Assembly: GCF_902498825.1 (NCBI RefSeq) | Contig: NZ_LR701459.1 | Location: forward strand, 1,308,001-1,372,000 | Direction of reading: 5' to 3' | Source of the DNA: Rhizobium sp. EC-SD404 | GTDB lineage: Bacteria > Pseudomonadota > Alphaproteobacteria > Rhizobiales > Rhizobiaceae | DNA: 64,000 nucleotides | Part shown: positions 16,993 to 26,528 of the stretch, one piece after another | How positions within the stretch are numbered: position 1 is the first letter of the stretch | Layout of the letters: each line of letters opens with the position of its first letter | Translations under genes and position numbers: made by a program | Notes under the pieces: generated by a model | The model's database searches: none | What the model was told of the DNA's origin: nothing | Seen by the model: the letters and a program-made list of their open reading frames with translations, nothing else

Positions 16993-17928
16993 TCATTCCT
17001 CGAAGGGTTCGACCGTGATCTTACGGCCGAGCATGAAGGCATCGGCGACATGAACGAGCGGGGCGAGATCCACATCGATCTCGCGCGCGTCGATCAGTTC
17101 GGCGAAGCGGCGATAGATGCCGGCATATTCGACATCGGCTTCCGTCATCTCGCGCCGCCCGCCGATCGTCAACTCCGCTCCGCCCTTGGATAGGCTGAGG
17201 GAGCCCGTGTCGGTCCCGATTTCGATGTCCCAGGTTTGCGGACCGGTCTGGCGCCAGTCGAAATCGGCCTCGACCGTCAGGCCGGCGGGGCCCCGGAACC
17301 GCAGCGCTGCGGCAATGGGGGCTTGGCGTCCGTCCGGCACTTCGAGCGTCGATTGGACGAGATGGACGGGTTCGGGCAGGATTTCGGTGAGGATCGACAG
17401 GGCGTTGATGCCGGGGTCGAATACGCCGAGGCCGCCCGGTTCCCAGATCCAGGCCTGGCCGGGGTGCCAGCGCCGCACGTCTTCCTTCCAGGTGATGCGA
17501 ACATGCCGGACCATGCGCTCGGCAAGCCAGGCGCGGGCAGCGGGAACGCCCGCCGCGAAGCGCGAGTGCCACGTCGCGAAGAGGCTGACGTTCTTGGCAC
17601 GCGCTCGTTCGACGAGGTCCTGAACTTCGGCAATGGTTGCGCCCGGCGGCTTTTCCAGCAGGACATGCCGGCCAGCTTCGATGGCGAACCTCGCCGCCTC
17701 GTAGCGCATCTGCGGCGGCATGCAGAGGGCGACTGCGGGGATGTCGGGTCGCTTTTTCAGAAGATCGGTCAGCTGAGCGTGGTTCTCGATGCCGGGCAGG
17801 CCGTCGCGGCTGCTGACAGTTGCCGCAAGCTCGAAGGCCTCGTTGCCCTTGATGGACGGAACGTGCTGGTCCTGCGCGATCTTCCCGACGCCGACGATCG
17901 CGATCCTAGTGGCTGTCACGGCCCACAT
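16993..17928 (-). CDS. D-galactose/L-arabinose 1-dehydrogenase (Gfo/Idh/MocA family)
   Basis: NAD(P)-dependent sugar dehydrogenase, 311 residues from the ATG at 17928; a GTG at 17919 is possible. The Rossmann loop is IVGVGKIAQ (about 11-19) and the signature catalytic Lys lies in LEKPPGATI. LFATWHSRFA and TWKEDVRRWHPGQAW resemble rhizobial and Azotobacter galactose/arabinose dehydrogenases as I remember them. The reaction would be aldose to aldono-lactone, feeding the SMP-30 lactonase. The start lies inside the end of the dehydratase gene (23-base overlap). Confidence 0.84.
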   Translation of the reverse strand: MWAVTATRIAIVGVGKIAQDQHVPSIKGNEAFELAATVSSRDGLPGIENHAQLTDLLKKRPDIPAVALCMPPQMRYEAARFAIEAGRHVLLEKPPGATIAEVQDLVERARAKNVSLFATWHSRFAAGVPAARAWLAERMVRHVRITWKEDVRRWHPGQAWIWEPGGLGVFDPGINALSILTEILPEPVHLVQSTLEVPDGRQAPIAAALRFRGPAGLTVEADFDWRQTGPQTWDIEIGTDTGSLSLSKGGAELTIGGRREMTEADVEYAGIYRRFAELIDAREIDVDLAPLVHVADAFMLGRKITVEPFEE

Positions 17929-19648
17929 CCTTGCCGCGGTGGCCCTTGAGGAAGTCGAAGTCGGCTCCGGTATCTGCACCTTGCACATGGTCATGAAAGA
18001 GGCGCGCATAACCACCCGTCGGCTTCTCGACCGGCGGTGTCCACGCGGCGAGCCGCGCTTCGATCTCCGCGTCGGAAACATCCAGGTGCAGACGGCGACC
18101 CGGGACGTCGAGCTCGATCATGTCGCCGGTGCGCACGATCGCGAGCGGCCCGCCGACCGCCGCCTCCGGTGTCGTGTGCAGGACGACCGTCCCGTAGGCG
18201 GTGCCCGACATCCGCGCATCCGAAATGCGCACCATGTCGCGAACGCCCGTGCGCAGCACCTTCGGCGGCAGGCCCATATTGCCGACCTCGGCCATGCCGG
18301 GATAACCGCGTGGTCCGCAATTCTTCATGACCATGATGCAGGTGGCGTCTATGTCGAGGTTCTCGTCGTTGATCTTCGCCTTGTAGTCGTCGATGTCCTC
18401 GAACACCACGGCGCGGCCGCGATGCTGCAGCAGTTCCGGGCTCGCAGCCGATGGCTTGAGGACGGCACCATTCGGCGCAAGGTTGCCTTTCAGTACGACG
18501 ATACCGCCATGGGGCGTCAGCGCGCGATCGACCGGCAGTATGACGTCCTCGTTCCAGTTGCGGGTGTCCTTGACCTCGTCCCAGATGGCAGCGCCCGAGA
18601 CCGTGATCGCATCGCGGTTGAGCAATCCCGCTTCGCCGAGCCGCTTGATCACCACCGGCAACCCGCCGGCGTAGAAGAACTCCTCCATCAGGTATTTTCC
18701 GGACGGCATGAGATTGACGATCGTCGGAACGTCGCGGCCGAGCCGGTCCCAATCGTCGAGCGTGAGGTCGATGCCGACACGTCCTGCAATAGCCAGAAGA
18801 TGGATCACGGCATTCGTCGATCCACCGATAGCGCCGTTGGTGCGGATGGCGTTCTCGAAGGCCTCGCGGGTCATGATATCCGATGGCTTGAGGTCGTCCT
18901 TGACCATGTCGACGATGCGACGACCGCTCAAATGCGCCATCACGCGGCGACGCGAATCCACCGCAGGAATCGCGGCATTGCCGGAAAGCGCCATGCCGAG
19001 CGCTTCCGCCATGGAGGCCATTGTGGAGGCTGTGCCCATGGTGTTGCACGAGCCGGGGCTGCGCGACATGGACTGTTCCGCCTCCAGGAATTCGTCGCTG
19101 GTCATGGTGCCGGCCTTGATGGCCTCGCTCATCTGCCAGAGCGCCGTGCCGGAGCCGACACGCTCGCCGCGGAACCATCCGTTCAGCATCGGGCCACCCG
19201 AGACGGCGATGGCCGGGATGTCGACGCTGGCGGCCCCCATCAGCAGCGCCGGCGTGGTCTTGTCGCAACCGACCAGCAGAACGACGCCGTCGATGGGGTT
19301 GGCGCGCAATGCTTCCTCGACATCCATGGCGCAAAGGTTGCGGTACATCATCGCGGAGGGGCGCAGAGCGCTTTCACCCGGCGAAAAGACGGGGAACTCG
19401 ACCGGCAGGCCGCCGGCCTCGTAGATGCCGTGCTTCACGCGCTGGGCGAGATCGCGTAAGTGCGCGTTGCAGGGCGTGAGTTCCGACCAGGTGTTGCAGA
19501 TGCCGATGACGGGGCGCCCGTCGAACAGGTCGGCCGGCAATCCCTGGTTCTTCATCCAGGAGCGGTGGTAGATGTGGTCGCGGCTCGTACCACCGAACCA
19601 TTCGGTCGATCGCAGTTTGCGCGGCCACTCAGCCTTCTTGAAGGTCAT
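17906..19648 (-). CDS. L-arabonate dehydratase (IlvD/Edd family)
   Basis: Fe-S sugar-acid dehydratase, 580 residues. Cluster and metal residues are in GICNTWSELTPCNAH, LLVGCDKTTPALLMG and GSCNTMGTASTM; the C-terminal part has SDARMSGTAYGTVVLH. The N-terminal sequence with KLRSTEWFGGTSRDHIYHRS closely resembles the rhizobial L-arabonate dehydratase. It converts L-arabonate (and probably D-fuconate or D-galactonate) to the 2-keto-3-deoxy acid. It follows gguB by three bases. Dihydroxy-acid dehydratase of branched-chain synthesis is unlikely given the context. Confidence 0.9.
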   Translation of the reverse strand: MTFKKAEWPRKLRSTEWFGGTSRDHIYHRSWMKNQGLPADLFDGRPVIGICNTWSELTPCNAHLRDLAQRVKHGIYEAGGLPVEFPVFSPGESALRPSAMMYRNLCAMDVEEALRANPIDGVVLLVGCDKTTPALLMGAASVDIPAIAVSGGPMLNGWFRGERVGSGTALWQMSEAIKAGTMTSDEFLEAEQSMSRSPGSCNTMGTASTMASMAEALGMALSGNAAIPAVDSRRRVMAHLSGRRIVDMVKDDLKPSDIMTREAFENAIRTNGAIGGSTNAVIHLLAIAGRVGIDLTLDDWDRLGRDVPTIVNLMPSGKYLMEEFFYAGGLPVVIKRLGEAGLLNRDAITVSGAAIWDEVKDTRNWNEDVILPVDRALTPHGGIVVLKGNLAPNGAVLKPSAASPELLQHRGRAVVFEDIDDYKAKINDENLDIDATCIMVMKNCGPRGYPGMAEVGNMGLPPKVLRTGVRDMVRISDARMSGTAYGTVVLHTTPEAAVGGPLAIVRTGDMIELDVPGRRLHLDVSDAEIEARLAAWTPPVEKPTGGYARLFHDHVQGADTGADFDFLKGHRGKDVGRDSH

Positions 19649-19651
19649 CGG

Positions 19652-20848
19652 TCAGGCCTTGTTCTTGTTGTAAACGTCGAAGATGACGGCAGCGAGCAGC
19701 ACCAGGCCCTTGATGACCTGCTGGTAGTCGATGCCGATTCCGAGGATCGACATGCCGTTGTTCATCACACCCATGATGAAGGCGCCGATGACGGCACCGA
19801 CGATGGTGCCGACGCCACCGGACATCGACGCACCACCGATGAACACGGCGGCGATGACGTCGAGCTCGAAGCCGAGGCCGGCTTTCGGCGTCGCGGTGTT
19901 CAGCCGGGCGGCGAAGACGAGGCCGGCAAGCGCGGCCAGCATGCCCATATTGGCGAATGTGAGGAACACGAGCCGCTCTGTGCGAATGCCGGACAGCTTC
20001 GCGGCCTTTTCGTTGCCGCCGATCGCATAGATGCGGCGTCCGACCGTCGTGCGATTGGCGACGAAGGAATAGACCGCGATCAGCAGCGCCATGATGATGA
20101 AGACGTTCGGCAGGCCGCGGAACGACGCCATGAGATAGCTCATATAGGCGATTGCGAGGGCGATAAGCGCGTTCTTGACGGTGAAAATCGCGGCCGGTTC
20201 GGTCGGAAGACCGCGCTTGATCTCCTGGCTGCGGGTGCGCATCGCGAGATAGAGCAGCAGCGCGGCCACGCAGAGGCCGATGACGAGCGACAGAATGTTG
20301 ATGCCGTCGCCGCCGAAAAGGTCCGGCAGGAAGCCCGAAGACATCAACTGGAAGGTCGGCGGGAAAGGCCCGACCGATTGGCCGGCGAGCAGCCAGAGCG
20401 TGAGGCCCTTGAAGACCAGCATGCCCGCGAGCGTGACGATGAACGAGGGAATGCGGAAATAGGCGATCCAGAAGCCTTGTGCCGCGCCGATCGCGGCACC
20501 GACGCCAAGGCACAAGATCGAGGCCAGCACGTAGTTCATGTCCCACTGGACGATCATGACCGCGGCGAGCGCGCCGACGAAACCGAGCACCGATCCGACC
20601 GAAAGGTCGATATGGCCTGACACGATGACCAGCAGCATGCCGACGGCCATGATGACGATGTAGCTGTTCTGCAGGATCAGATTGGTCAGGTTGACCGGTC
20701 GAAGCAGAATGCCGCCCGTTGCGAACTGGAAGAATGCCATGATCACGACCAGCGCGATCAGGATCCCGTATTCGCGCATGTTCGCGCGGAAGAAGCTGAC
20801 GCCGGAAGCGCGGACGGGTGTGGGTTCGGTCGTTACGGTCTGGTCCAT
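19652..20848 (-). CDS. gguB: Multiple-sugar ABC transporter permease GguB
   Basis: Inner-membrane permease of the ChvE-GguAB importer, 398 residues with about ten transmembrane segments. Characteristic blocks are VIVSGHIDLSVGSVLGFVGA, LTLAGMLVFKGLTLWLLAG and FIGGASMSGGVGTIVGAVIG. The length is greater than simple RbsC proteins (about 320) and fits the XylH/GguB type with an extra periplasm-facing segment near 200-230. It follows gguA by three bases and precedes the arabonate dehydratase. Confidence 0.92.
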   Translation of the reverse strand: MDQTVTTEPTPVRASGVSFFRANMREYGILIALVVIMAFFQFATGGILLRPVNLTNLILQNSYIVIMAVGMLLVIVSGHIDLSVGSVLGFVGALAAVMIVQWDMNYVLASILCLGVGAAIGAAQGFWIAYFRIPSFIVTLAGMLVFKGLTLWLLAGQSVGPFPPTFQLMSSGFLPDLFGGDGINILSLVIGLCVAALLLYLAMRTRSQEIKRGLPTEPAAIFTVKNALIALAIAYMSYLMASFRGLPNVFIIMALLIAVYSFVANRTTVGRRIYAIGGNEKAAKLSGIRTERLVFLTFANMGMLAALAGLVFAARLNTATPKAGLGFELDVIAAVFIGGASMSGGVGTIVGAVIGAFIMGVMNNGMSILGIGIDYQQVIKGLVLLAAVIFDVYNKNKA

Positions 20849-20851
20849 GGG

Positions 20852-22381
20852 TCAGCCGCCCGCCTTGATGATGATGGACATGATCTTCTCCTGGCTGGCT
20901 TCGACCGTCGGCAATTCGCCGACGAACCGGCCCTTGTTCATTACGTAGAGACGGTCGGTGATGCCGAGCAGTTCCGGCATCTCCGACGAGATGACGATGA
21001 TCGATTTTCCCGAGGCGGCGAGGTCGCGGATGATCGTGTAGATCTCGAACTTGGCGCCGACATCGATGCCGCGGGTCGGCTCATCGAGAATGAGAATGTC
21101 CGGGTTGGCAAAGAGCCATTTGGACAGCACGACCTTCTGTTGGTTGCCGCCGGAAAGATTGACCGTTGCCTGTTCGATCGACGAACTCTTGATGCGAACG
21201 CGGTTGCGGTAATCCTCCGCCACATGCGCCTCGCGGTGACGATCGACGATGCCTTTGTTGGCGATGCCATCGAGATTGGCGAGCGGGACGTTGCGGCGGA
21301 TCGTCTGGTCGAGCACGAGGCCGAAGGTCTTGCGGTCCTCGGTTGCGTAGGCGAGGCCTGCATCGATCGCAGCCGGCACGGTCGACAGATCGACCGTCTT
21401 GCCGCGGATCAAAGCCTCCCCGCTGACATAGGTGCCGTAGGAACGGCCGAACATATTCATGGCGAGCTCGGTTCGACCCGACCCCATCAGGCCGGCGATG
21501 CCGAGCACTTCGCCTTCGCGAAGCGTGAAATTGACCTTGTCGACCACGAGCCGACTCGTGTCGATCGGATGCCGTACGGTCCAGTCGCGCACATCCAGGA
21601 TCGTCGGGCCGATCTTCGGGTCGCGCGAGGGATAGCGGTCCGAAAGCGAGCGGCCGACCATGTCGCGTATGACGCGGTCTTCCTTCACCGGGCCTTCGGA
21701 GCAGTCCAGCGAGGACACCGCCATGCCGTCGCGCAGGATCGTGATCGTATCGGCGACCTTCGAGACCTCGTTCAGCTTGTGCGAGATGAGGATCGAAGAA
21801 ATGCCGCGGCGGCGGAATTCGAGCAGGAGTTCCAGAAGCGCGTCGCTGTCGTGTTCGTTCAGCGAAGATGTGGGCTCATCCAGAATGAGCAGCCGCACTT
21901 CGCGCGACAGCGCCTTGGCGATTTCGACCAGTTGCTGCTTGCCGAGGCCGAGATGCATGACCTTCGTTTCGGGCCGTTCGCGCAGTCCGACGCGGGCGAG
22001 CAGTTCGCCGGTCCGCCGGTTTGTCTCGCGCCAGTCGATCACGCCGTGCGATGCGCATTCGTTGCCGAGAAAGATGTTTTCCGCGATCGACAGTAGCGGG
22101 ACGAGCGCGAGTTCCTGATGGATGATGATGATGCCGTCGCGCTCGGAATCGGCGATGCCTCGGAAGGCCTTGACCTCGCCCTCGTAGACGATGTCGCCTT
22201 CATAGTCGCCATGCGGATAGACGCCGGACAGCACCTTCATCAGCGTCGATTTGCCAGCACCGTTTTCGCCGACGAGGGCGTGGATTTCACCGCGTCTTAC
22301 CGAGAAAGAGACATCGTCGAGTGCCTTCACGCCCGGAAACGTCTTGGTGATGTTGCGCATCTCAAGGATGGTTTCGCTCAT
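20852..22381 (-). CDS. gguA: Multiple-sugar ABC transporter ATP-binding protein GguA
   Basis: Double-domain sugar ATPase, 509 residues. The first domain has Walker A GENGAGKSTLMK (about 38-49) and LILDEPTSSLNEHDS; the second has LSGGNQQKVVLSKWLFAN and LILDEPTRGIDVGAK with the usual degenerate Walker A, GLMGSGRTEL. This is the RbsA/XylG/MmsA layout. The gene is 82 bases below chvE, separated by a hairpin, and translation is preceded by no strong ribosome site. In rhizobia the matching importer takes up arabinose, galactose, xylose, glucose and fucose. Confidence 0.93.
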   Translation of the reverse strand: MSETILEMRNITKTFPGVKALDDVSFSVRRGEIHALVGENGAGKSTLMKVLSGVYPHGDYEGDIVYEGEVKAFRGIADSERDGIIIIHQELALVPLLSIAENIFLGNECASHGVIDWRETNRRTGELLARVGLRERPETKVMHLGLGKQQLVEIAKALSREVRLLILDEPTSSLNEHDSDALLELLLEFRRRGISSILISHKLNEVSKVADTITILRDGMAVSSLDCSEGPVKEDRVIRDMVGRSLSDRYPSRDPKIGPTILDVRDWTVRHPIDTSRLVVDKVNFTLREGEVLGIAGLMGSGRTELAMNMFGRSYGTYVSGEALIRGKTVDLSTVPAAIDAGLAYATEDRKTFGLVLDQTIRRNVPLANLDGIANKGIVDRHREAHVAEDYRNRVRIKSSSIEQATVNLSGGNQQKVVLSKWLFANPDILILDEPTRGIDVGAKFEIYTIIRDLAASGKSIIVISSEMPELLGITDRLYVMNKGRFVGELPTVEASQEKIMSIIIKAGG

Positions 22382-22424
22382 GGCGCGCTCCAGATCGCCG
22401 TCGGTTGCCGTCCCATGGTCTGCA

Positions 22425-22446
22425 GGCCCCGGCTGATGCCGGGACC
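22425..22446 (-). terminator. Intercistronic hairpin between chvE and gguA
   Basis: GGCCCCGGC and GCCGGGACC pair (one G-T wobble) around the four-base loop TGAT. There is no T-run, so partial termination or 3-prime end protection of chvE mRNA is more likely than full stop. Confidence 0.6.
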
Positions 22447-22463
22447 CGCTGTCCTTGGGAGGA

Positions 22464-23531
22464 TCACTCGATCTCGGATGCTTCGTAGTAGCCGCTGTCG
22501 ACCAGCAGTTCGCGCCAGTTCGCTTCGGTTACCGGAAGCGGCTCGAGCAGGTAGGACGGCACGATCTTGACGCCGTTGTCATAGGTCTCCGTGTCGTTGA
22601 TCTCGGGCTCGCTGTCAGAAAGCACCGCATCCACCATGCCGACGGTGACGCGGGCAAGTTCACGCGTATCCTTGAAGATCGTCGAATACTGCTCGCCGGC
22701 GAGGATCGACTTTACCGATTGGACTTCGGCGTCCTGTCCGGTCACGATCGGCATTTCCATATCGCCGGATCCGTAGCCGACGCCCTTGAGCGACGAAAGG
22801 ATGCCGATGGACAGGCCGTCATAGGGCGAAAGCACGCCATGCACCTGATCGTCGGTATAGTTGGCCGACAGAAGGTTATCCATGCGTGCCTGGGCAACCG
22901 AGCCATCCCAGCGCAGCGTGCCGACGGTCTGCATGCCGGTTTGTCCGGACTTCACCACGATATCGCCGCTGTCGATCAGCGGCTGGAGCACGGACATGGC
23001 GCCGTCGTAGAAGAAATAGGCGTTGTTGTCGTCCGGAGAGCCGCCGAAGAGCTCCACGTTCCAGGTTTCGACGTCGCCGAAACGCTCTTCCAGTCCGGCA
23101 ACCAGCGTTTCAGCCTGCTGCACGCCGACCTGGAAATTGTCGAAGGTCGCGTAGTAGTCGACATTCTCGCTTTCGCGGATCAGCCGGTCATAGGCGATGA
23201 CCTTGATCCCGGCGGCAGCCGCATTGGCGAGAGCGTTGGACAGGGTCGTGCCGTCGATGGCTGCGATTACGAGGACGTTGACGCCCTTGGTGATCATGTT
23301 CTCGACCTGAGCGAGCTGGTTTGGAATATCGTCTTCGGCGTATTGCAGGTCGGTTTCATAGCCGGCAGCTTCGAACTGCTCGACCATGGAATTGCCGTCC
23401 GAAATCCAGCGTGAGGAGGACTGGGTCGGCATGGCGATGCCGACGTAACCTTTGTCCTGGGCGAAGGCCGGCACCGCCAGCGTAGATGCAGAAAGCAGCG
23501 CTGCGGCAATCGCAGCTGAAAGATAGCGCAT
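22464..23531 (-). CDS. chvE: Multiple monosaccharide-binding protein ChvE
   Basis: Periplasmic sugar receptor, 355 residues, signal peptide about 1-24 ending AFAQD. Blocks such as [55 protein letters not shown] and [17 protein letters not shown] follow the Agrobacterium ChvE sequence almost line by line from memory. It binds arabinose, galactose, glucose, xylose and acidic sugars for GguAB; in Agrobacterium it also signals to VirA, which is not encoded here. The gap upstream holds a motif shared with the gguC promoter. Confidence 0.95.
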   Translation of the reverse strand: MRYLSAAIAAALLSASTLAVPAFAQDKGYVGIAMPTQSSSRWISDGNSMVEQFEAAGYETDLQYAEDDIPNQLAQVENMITKGVNVLVIAAIDGTTLSNALANAAAAGIKVIAYDRLIRESENVDYYATFDNFQVGVQQAETLVAGLEERFGDVETWNVELFGGSPDDNNAYFFYDGAMSVLQPLIDSGDIVVKSGQTGMQTVGTLRWDGSVAQARMDNLLSANYTDDQVHGVLSPYDGLSIGILSSLKGVGYGSGDMEMPIVTGQDAEVQSVKSILAGEQYSTIFKDTRELARVTVGMVDAVLSDSEPEINDTETYDNGVKIVPSYLLEPLPVTEANWRELLVDSGYYEASEIE

Positions 23532-23620
23532 GAGTTCCTCCCATTGGCCGCGCGACAGCGCTGGCCTCGATCCGATCTCCTCATCGGACCCCGAGGGTTA
23601 GGCAAAAGAGATATGACGGT

Positions 23621-23629
23621 CAAATTCCG
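23621..23629. promoter_or_regulatory. Element shared by chvE and gguC promoters
   Basis: CAAATTCCG lies 90 bases upstream of the chvE start and is followed by GTATC. The same nine bases, followed by ATAT, stand 125 bases before gguC at 30318. Both are AT-richer islands next to GATAT/TATC half sites. It is a candidate site for the GbpR-like LysR regulator. Confidence 0.35.
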
Positions 23630-23680
23630 TATCGGACGAGTGATATATCGCCGCCGGTATACCTGAATGGCTGCCGGATC

Positions 23681-24535
23681 TCAGTCGATACCAACGGCCG
23701 GCTCGGCCCGCCCCCTGAGATCGAGACGGACCGCGTAGGTCAGGCCGTCTGCGGGACGGGGAGACGCGATGTTTTCGAGAGCACTCGTCACGAAGAGGGT
23801 CGAGAAGTCGGCTCCGCCGAATGCGGGGCACGAAACGTGCGCGGCCGGCAGAGGTACAACTCGCTTCAGCGTGCCGTCCGGTGCATAGCAGGCGACACGC
23901 GAAGCGCCCCATTGGGCATTCCAGAAACAGCCCTCCGCATCCGTCACGGCTCCGTCCGGCGAAATGTCCTCGGAGGCAAGGTCGAGGAATATCTCCGGCT
24001 CGCCCGTCGGCCACCCTTCAGGGTCCAATGCTACGGCGCGCACGATCCCGGATGCGGTGTCGGCGAAATAAGCCCTGCGTCCATCCGGCGCGAAACAGAT
24101 GGCGTTGGGGATCGTGATGGCGCCGTAAAGCTTTTCGACGCGGCCCTGGAAGAAGCGGTAGATCGCACCTTTTCCTGGCTCGGCCTTCTTGCCCATCGTG
24201 CCGAACCAGAAGCCGCCGAATGGATCGGCGCGACCGTCGTTGGAACGGGTCGAAGCATCATCCGCCTCTACGGCAGCGATCGTCTTTCGCTCGCCGGTCG
24301 CGACGTCGAAGAGGCTGAGGCCGGTTTCACTGGCGATCAGCAACCGATCACGGTCGATCCAGCCTGCGGCCGATACGCATTCTCCGAAGCTCCATTCGAG
24401 AGGGCCGTCAGCTGACCGGCTGAGGAACTTGCCCGCGAGAATGTCGAACCAGAAGAGCTGGCCGCGCTCGGGATGCCAGAGCGCGCCTTCGCCCAGCATG
24501 CACGCGCGTCCGTCATGGACCGTGACCTCACTCAT
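23681..24535 (-). CDS. SMP-30/gluconolactonase-family sugar lactonase
   Basis: Six-bladed beta-propeller lactonase, 284 residues from the ATG at 24535, which overlaps the upstream permease stop (ATGA). Metal and active-site regions are LGEGALWHPERGQLFW (Glu ligand near residue 15), STRSNDGRADPFGGFWFG (Asn/Asp ligands) and ISPDGAVTDAEG. It hydrolyses aldono-lactones such as L-arabinono- or D-galactono-lactone to the acid, between the Gfo/Idh dehydrogenase and the IlvD dehydratase. It ends 149 bases before chvE, whose promoter lies in that gap. Confidence 0.9.
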   Translation of the reverse strand: MSEVTVHDGRACMLGEGALWHPERGQLFWFDILAGKFLSRSADGPLEWSFGECVSAAGWIDRDRLLIASETGLSLFDVATGERKTIAAVEADDASTRSNDGRADPFGGFWFGTMGKKAEPGKGAIYRFFQGRVEKLYGAITIPNAICFAPDGRRAYFADTASGIVRAVALDPEGWPTGEPEIFLDLASEDISPDGAVTDAEGCFWNAQWGASRVACYAPDGTLKRVVPLPAAHVSCPAFGGADFSTLFVTSALENIASPRPADGLTYAVRLDLRGRAEPAVGID

Positions 24536-25506
24536 GCGCGCGCCGCGCCGAAGGCTGTCAGGCGAAGAAGGCCCTTCTGAAGCAGGATGAAGAGCAGGAG
24601 CAGCATGCCGATCACGATCTTCGTCCACCAGCTGGAAAGGCTCCCGTCGAAGACGAGGTACGTCTGGATGAGGCCCATCGTCAGCACGCCGAACAGAGTG
24701 CCGATCACGTAGCCGGCGCCGCCTGTCAGGATTGTCCCGCCGATCACGACGGCGGCGATCGCCGTCAGTTCGGTGCCGACGGTGGCGAGCGGGTAACCGG
24801 AGCCGGTGTAGACGGAGAATACCACGCCGGACAAGCCCGCCATCAGGCCGGAGAATGCGTAGATCAGGACGGTCGTTCGCCCGACATTGACCCCCATAAG
24901 CCGTGCGGTCTGTTCGCCGCCACCGAGGGCGAACACGCTTGCCCCAAACCGTGTGCGATGGCCGAGCAGGGCGCCTGCCAGTACGACCACAACCATCAGA
25001 ACGCCGATCAGCGTCAACCGTCCCTTGCCAGGCATCAGCCAGTAGGCGTTTTGAATCGCAGCAAAGATGGGGTCGGTGATGGCGATCGAGTCAATCGTCA
25101 GCATGTAGGCGGCGCCGCGCGCGAGGAACATGCCGGCAAGCGTGACGATGAAGGCCGGCATGGCAAGCGCATGGATCAGCCACCCCATCGCTGCTCCGAA
25201 GGCGCTGGTGATTACCAGCAGTATGACGATCACGAGCGGCGCCGGCAGGTCGGTATCGCGCAGCATCACGGCGATGAACACGCCGGAGAATGCGATGACG
25301 GAGCCGACGGACAGGTCGATGCCACCCGATAGGATGACGATCGTCATCCCGACCGCCACGATGCCGAGATAGGCGTTGTCGGTCAGCAGATTGCCGACGA
25401 CCCGGGTCGACAGGATGTTCGGGAACTGCAGGTAGCAGAGGAAATAGCCGACGATGAAGATGCCGATCGTCGTGAGCAGGGGATAGAGGCGCGGATTGAT
25501 GGTCAT
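24532..25506 (-). CDS. yjfF: Sugar ABC transporter permease, YjfF-like
   Basis: Second permease of the YtfQ-type importer, 324 residues, about ten hydrophobic segments. Typical blocks are MTIVILSGGIDLSVGSVIAF, PAFIVTLAGMFLARGAAYM and IGGTILTGGAGYVIGTLFG. In E. coli YjfF pairs with YtfT to import galactofuranose. Here the gene is overlapped by 4 bases on both sides (permease upstream, lactonase downstream), so importer and lactonase are co-translated. Confidence 0.88.
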   Translation of the reverse strand: MTINPRLYPLLTTIGIFIVGYFLCYLQFPNILSTRVVGNLLTDNAYLGIVAVGMTIVILSGGIDLSVGSVIAFSGVFIAVMLRDTDLPAPLVIVILLVITSAFGAAMGWLIHALAMPAFIVTLAGMFLARGAAYMLTIDSIAITDPIFAAIQNAYWLMPGKGRLTLIGVLMVVVVLAGALLGHRTRFGASVFALGGGEQTARLMGVNVGRTTVLIYAFSGLMAGLSGVVFSVYTGSGYPLATVGTELTAIAAVVIGGTILTGGAGYVIGTLFGVLTMGLIQTYLVFDGSLSSWWTKIVIGMLLLLFILLQKGLLRLTAFGAARA

Positions 25507-26528
25507 GACGCTTCCTTCCGCTCTGCGCGTGCGGTGCGCCGTTCGCTGATCAGCGCCTTCAGATAGAACCAGTCGGCCGAGAGGTTCGGCGACTGCATCA
25601 CGAGGATCACGAGGACCAGGCCGGCCTTGATGACGAGATTGTATTCCGACGGAAAGCCGGCAAGCACGATGCCCGTGTTGATCGTCTGGATGATCAATGC
25701 GCCGATCATCGCGCCGGCGATCGAGAAGCGTCCGCCGAGCAGCGAATTGCCGCCGATCACGACGGCCAGGATCGCGTCGAGTTCAAGCCACAGCCCGGCA
25801 TTGTTCGCATCGGCGCCGCGGATGTCAGCTGTCGCTACGATACCTGCCAGCGCCGCGCAGAAACCGGATGCCATGTAGACCGCGACGAGGATGACGGTGG
25901 CGTTGACGCCGGCGAGCGCGCTTGCCGCACGGTTAATGCCCGTTGCTTCGATCAGAAGGCCAAGCGCGGTTCGCCGCATCAGTGCGGCGACAAGGATCGC
26001 CGTTGCAAGCCAAAGGATGGTGGGAAACGGGATGCCGTAGACCGTTCCCGAGCCGATAAACGCGAAATCGTCGTTGGAAAAGGTCAGGATGCGACCTTCA
26101 GTTATCAACTGGGCGATGCCTCGACCAGCCGTCATCAGGATCAGCGTCGCGACGATGGGCTGGATGCCGATGAGCGCGACGAGACAGCCGTTCCACAATC
26201 CGGCGGCGAGACCTGCCAGCAGCGCCAAGGCCAATGTCGCGGGCAGGCCGAAACCGGACGTGATCGCGTAGGCGGCGACGGCGCCGGCGATCGCCATGAC
26301 GGTGCCGACGGAAAGATCGATCCCGCGCGTGGCGATGACGAGCGTCATCCCGACGGCGAGCAGTGCGACGGGTGCCGATCGCTTGAGCACATCCACGATC
26401 GGTCCGACAAAGCGTGTGCCATCGTAGGAGATCGAAATGAAGTTCGGGAAGAACATCGTCACGAGCGCGATGAGGGCTGCCAGCGTCAACAGCTGGGGCG
26501 TGATGCGTCGGAGCGTGCGTATCATCAA
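25503..26528 (-). CDS. ytfT: Sugar ABC transporter permease, YtfT-like
   Basis: First permease of the YtfQ-type importer, 341 residues. It shows VGMTLVIATRGIDLSVGTVM, IQPIVATLILMTAGRGIAQL and GGNSLLGGRFSIAGAMIGA, as in the RbsC superfamily. Overlaps the ATPase and the next permease by 4 bases each. Heterodimer formation with the YjfF-like protein is expected. Ligand is set by the binding protein at 28089-29036. Confidence 0.88.
   Translation of the reverse strand: MMIRTLRRITPQLLTLAALIALVTMFFPNFISISYDGTRFVGPIVDVLKRSAPVALLAVGMTLVIATRGIDLSVGTVMAIAGAVAAYAITSGFGLPATLALALLAGLAAGLWNGCLVALIGIQPIVATLILMTAGRGIAQLITEGRILTFSNDDFAFIGSGTVYGIPFPTILWLATAILVAALMRRTALGLLIEATGINRAASALAGVNATVILVAVYMASGFCAALAGIVATADIRGADANNAGLWLELDAILAVVIGGNSLLGGRFSIAGAMIGALIIQTINTGIVLAGFPSEYNLVIKAGLVLVILVMQSPNLSADWFYLKALISERRTARAERKEAS

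Noticed and set aside
17789..19459. Plus-strand frame of over 550 codons opposite the arabonate dehydratase
   Set aside because: The minus strand codes an intact IlvD-family enzyme; the plus product has no recognisable domain.
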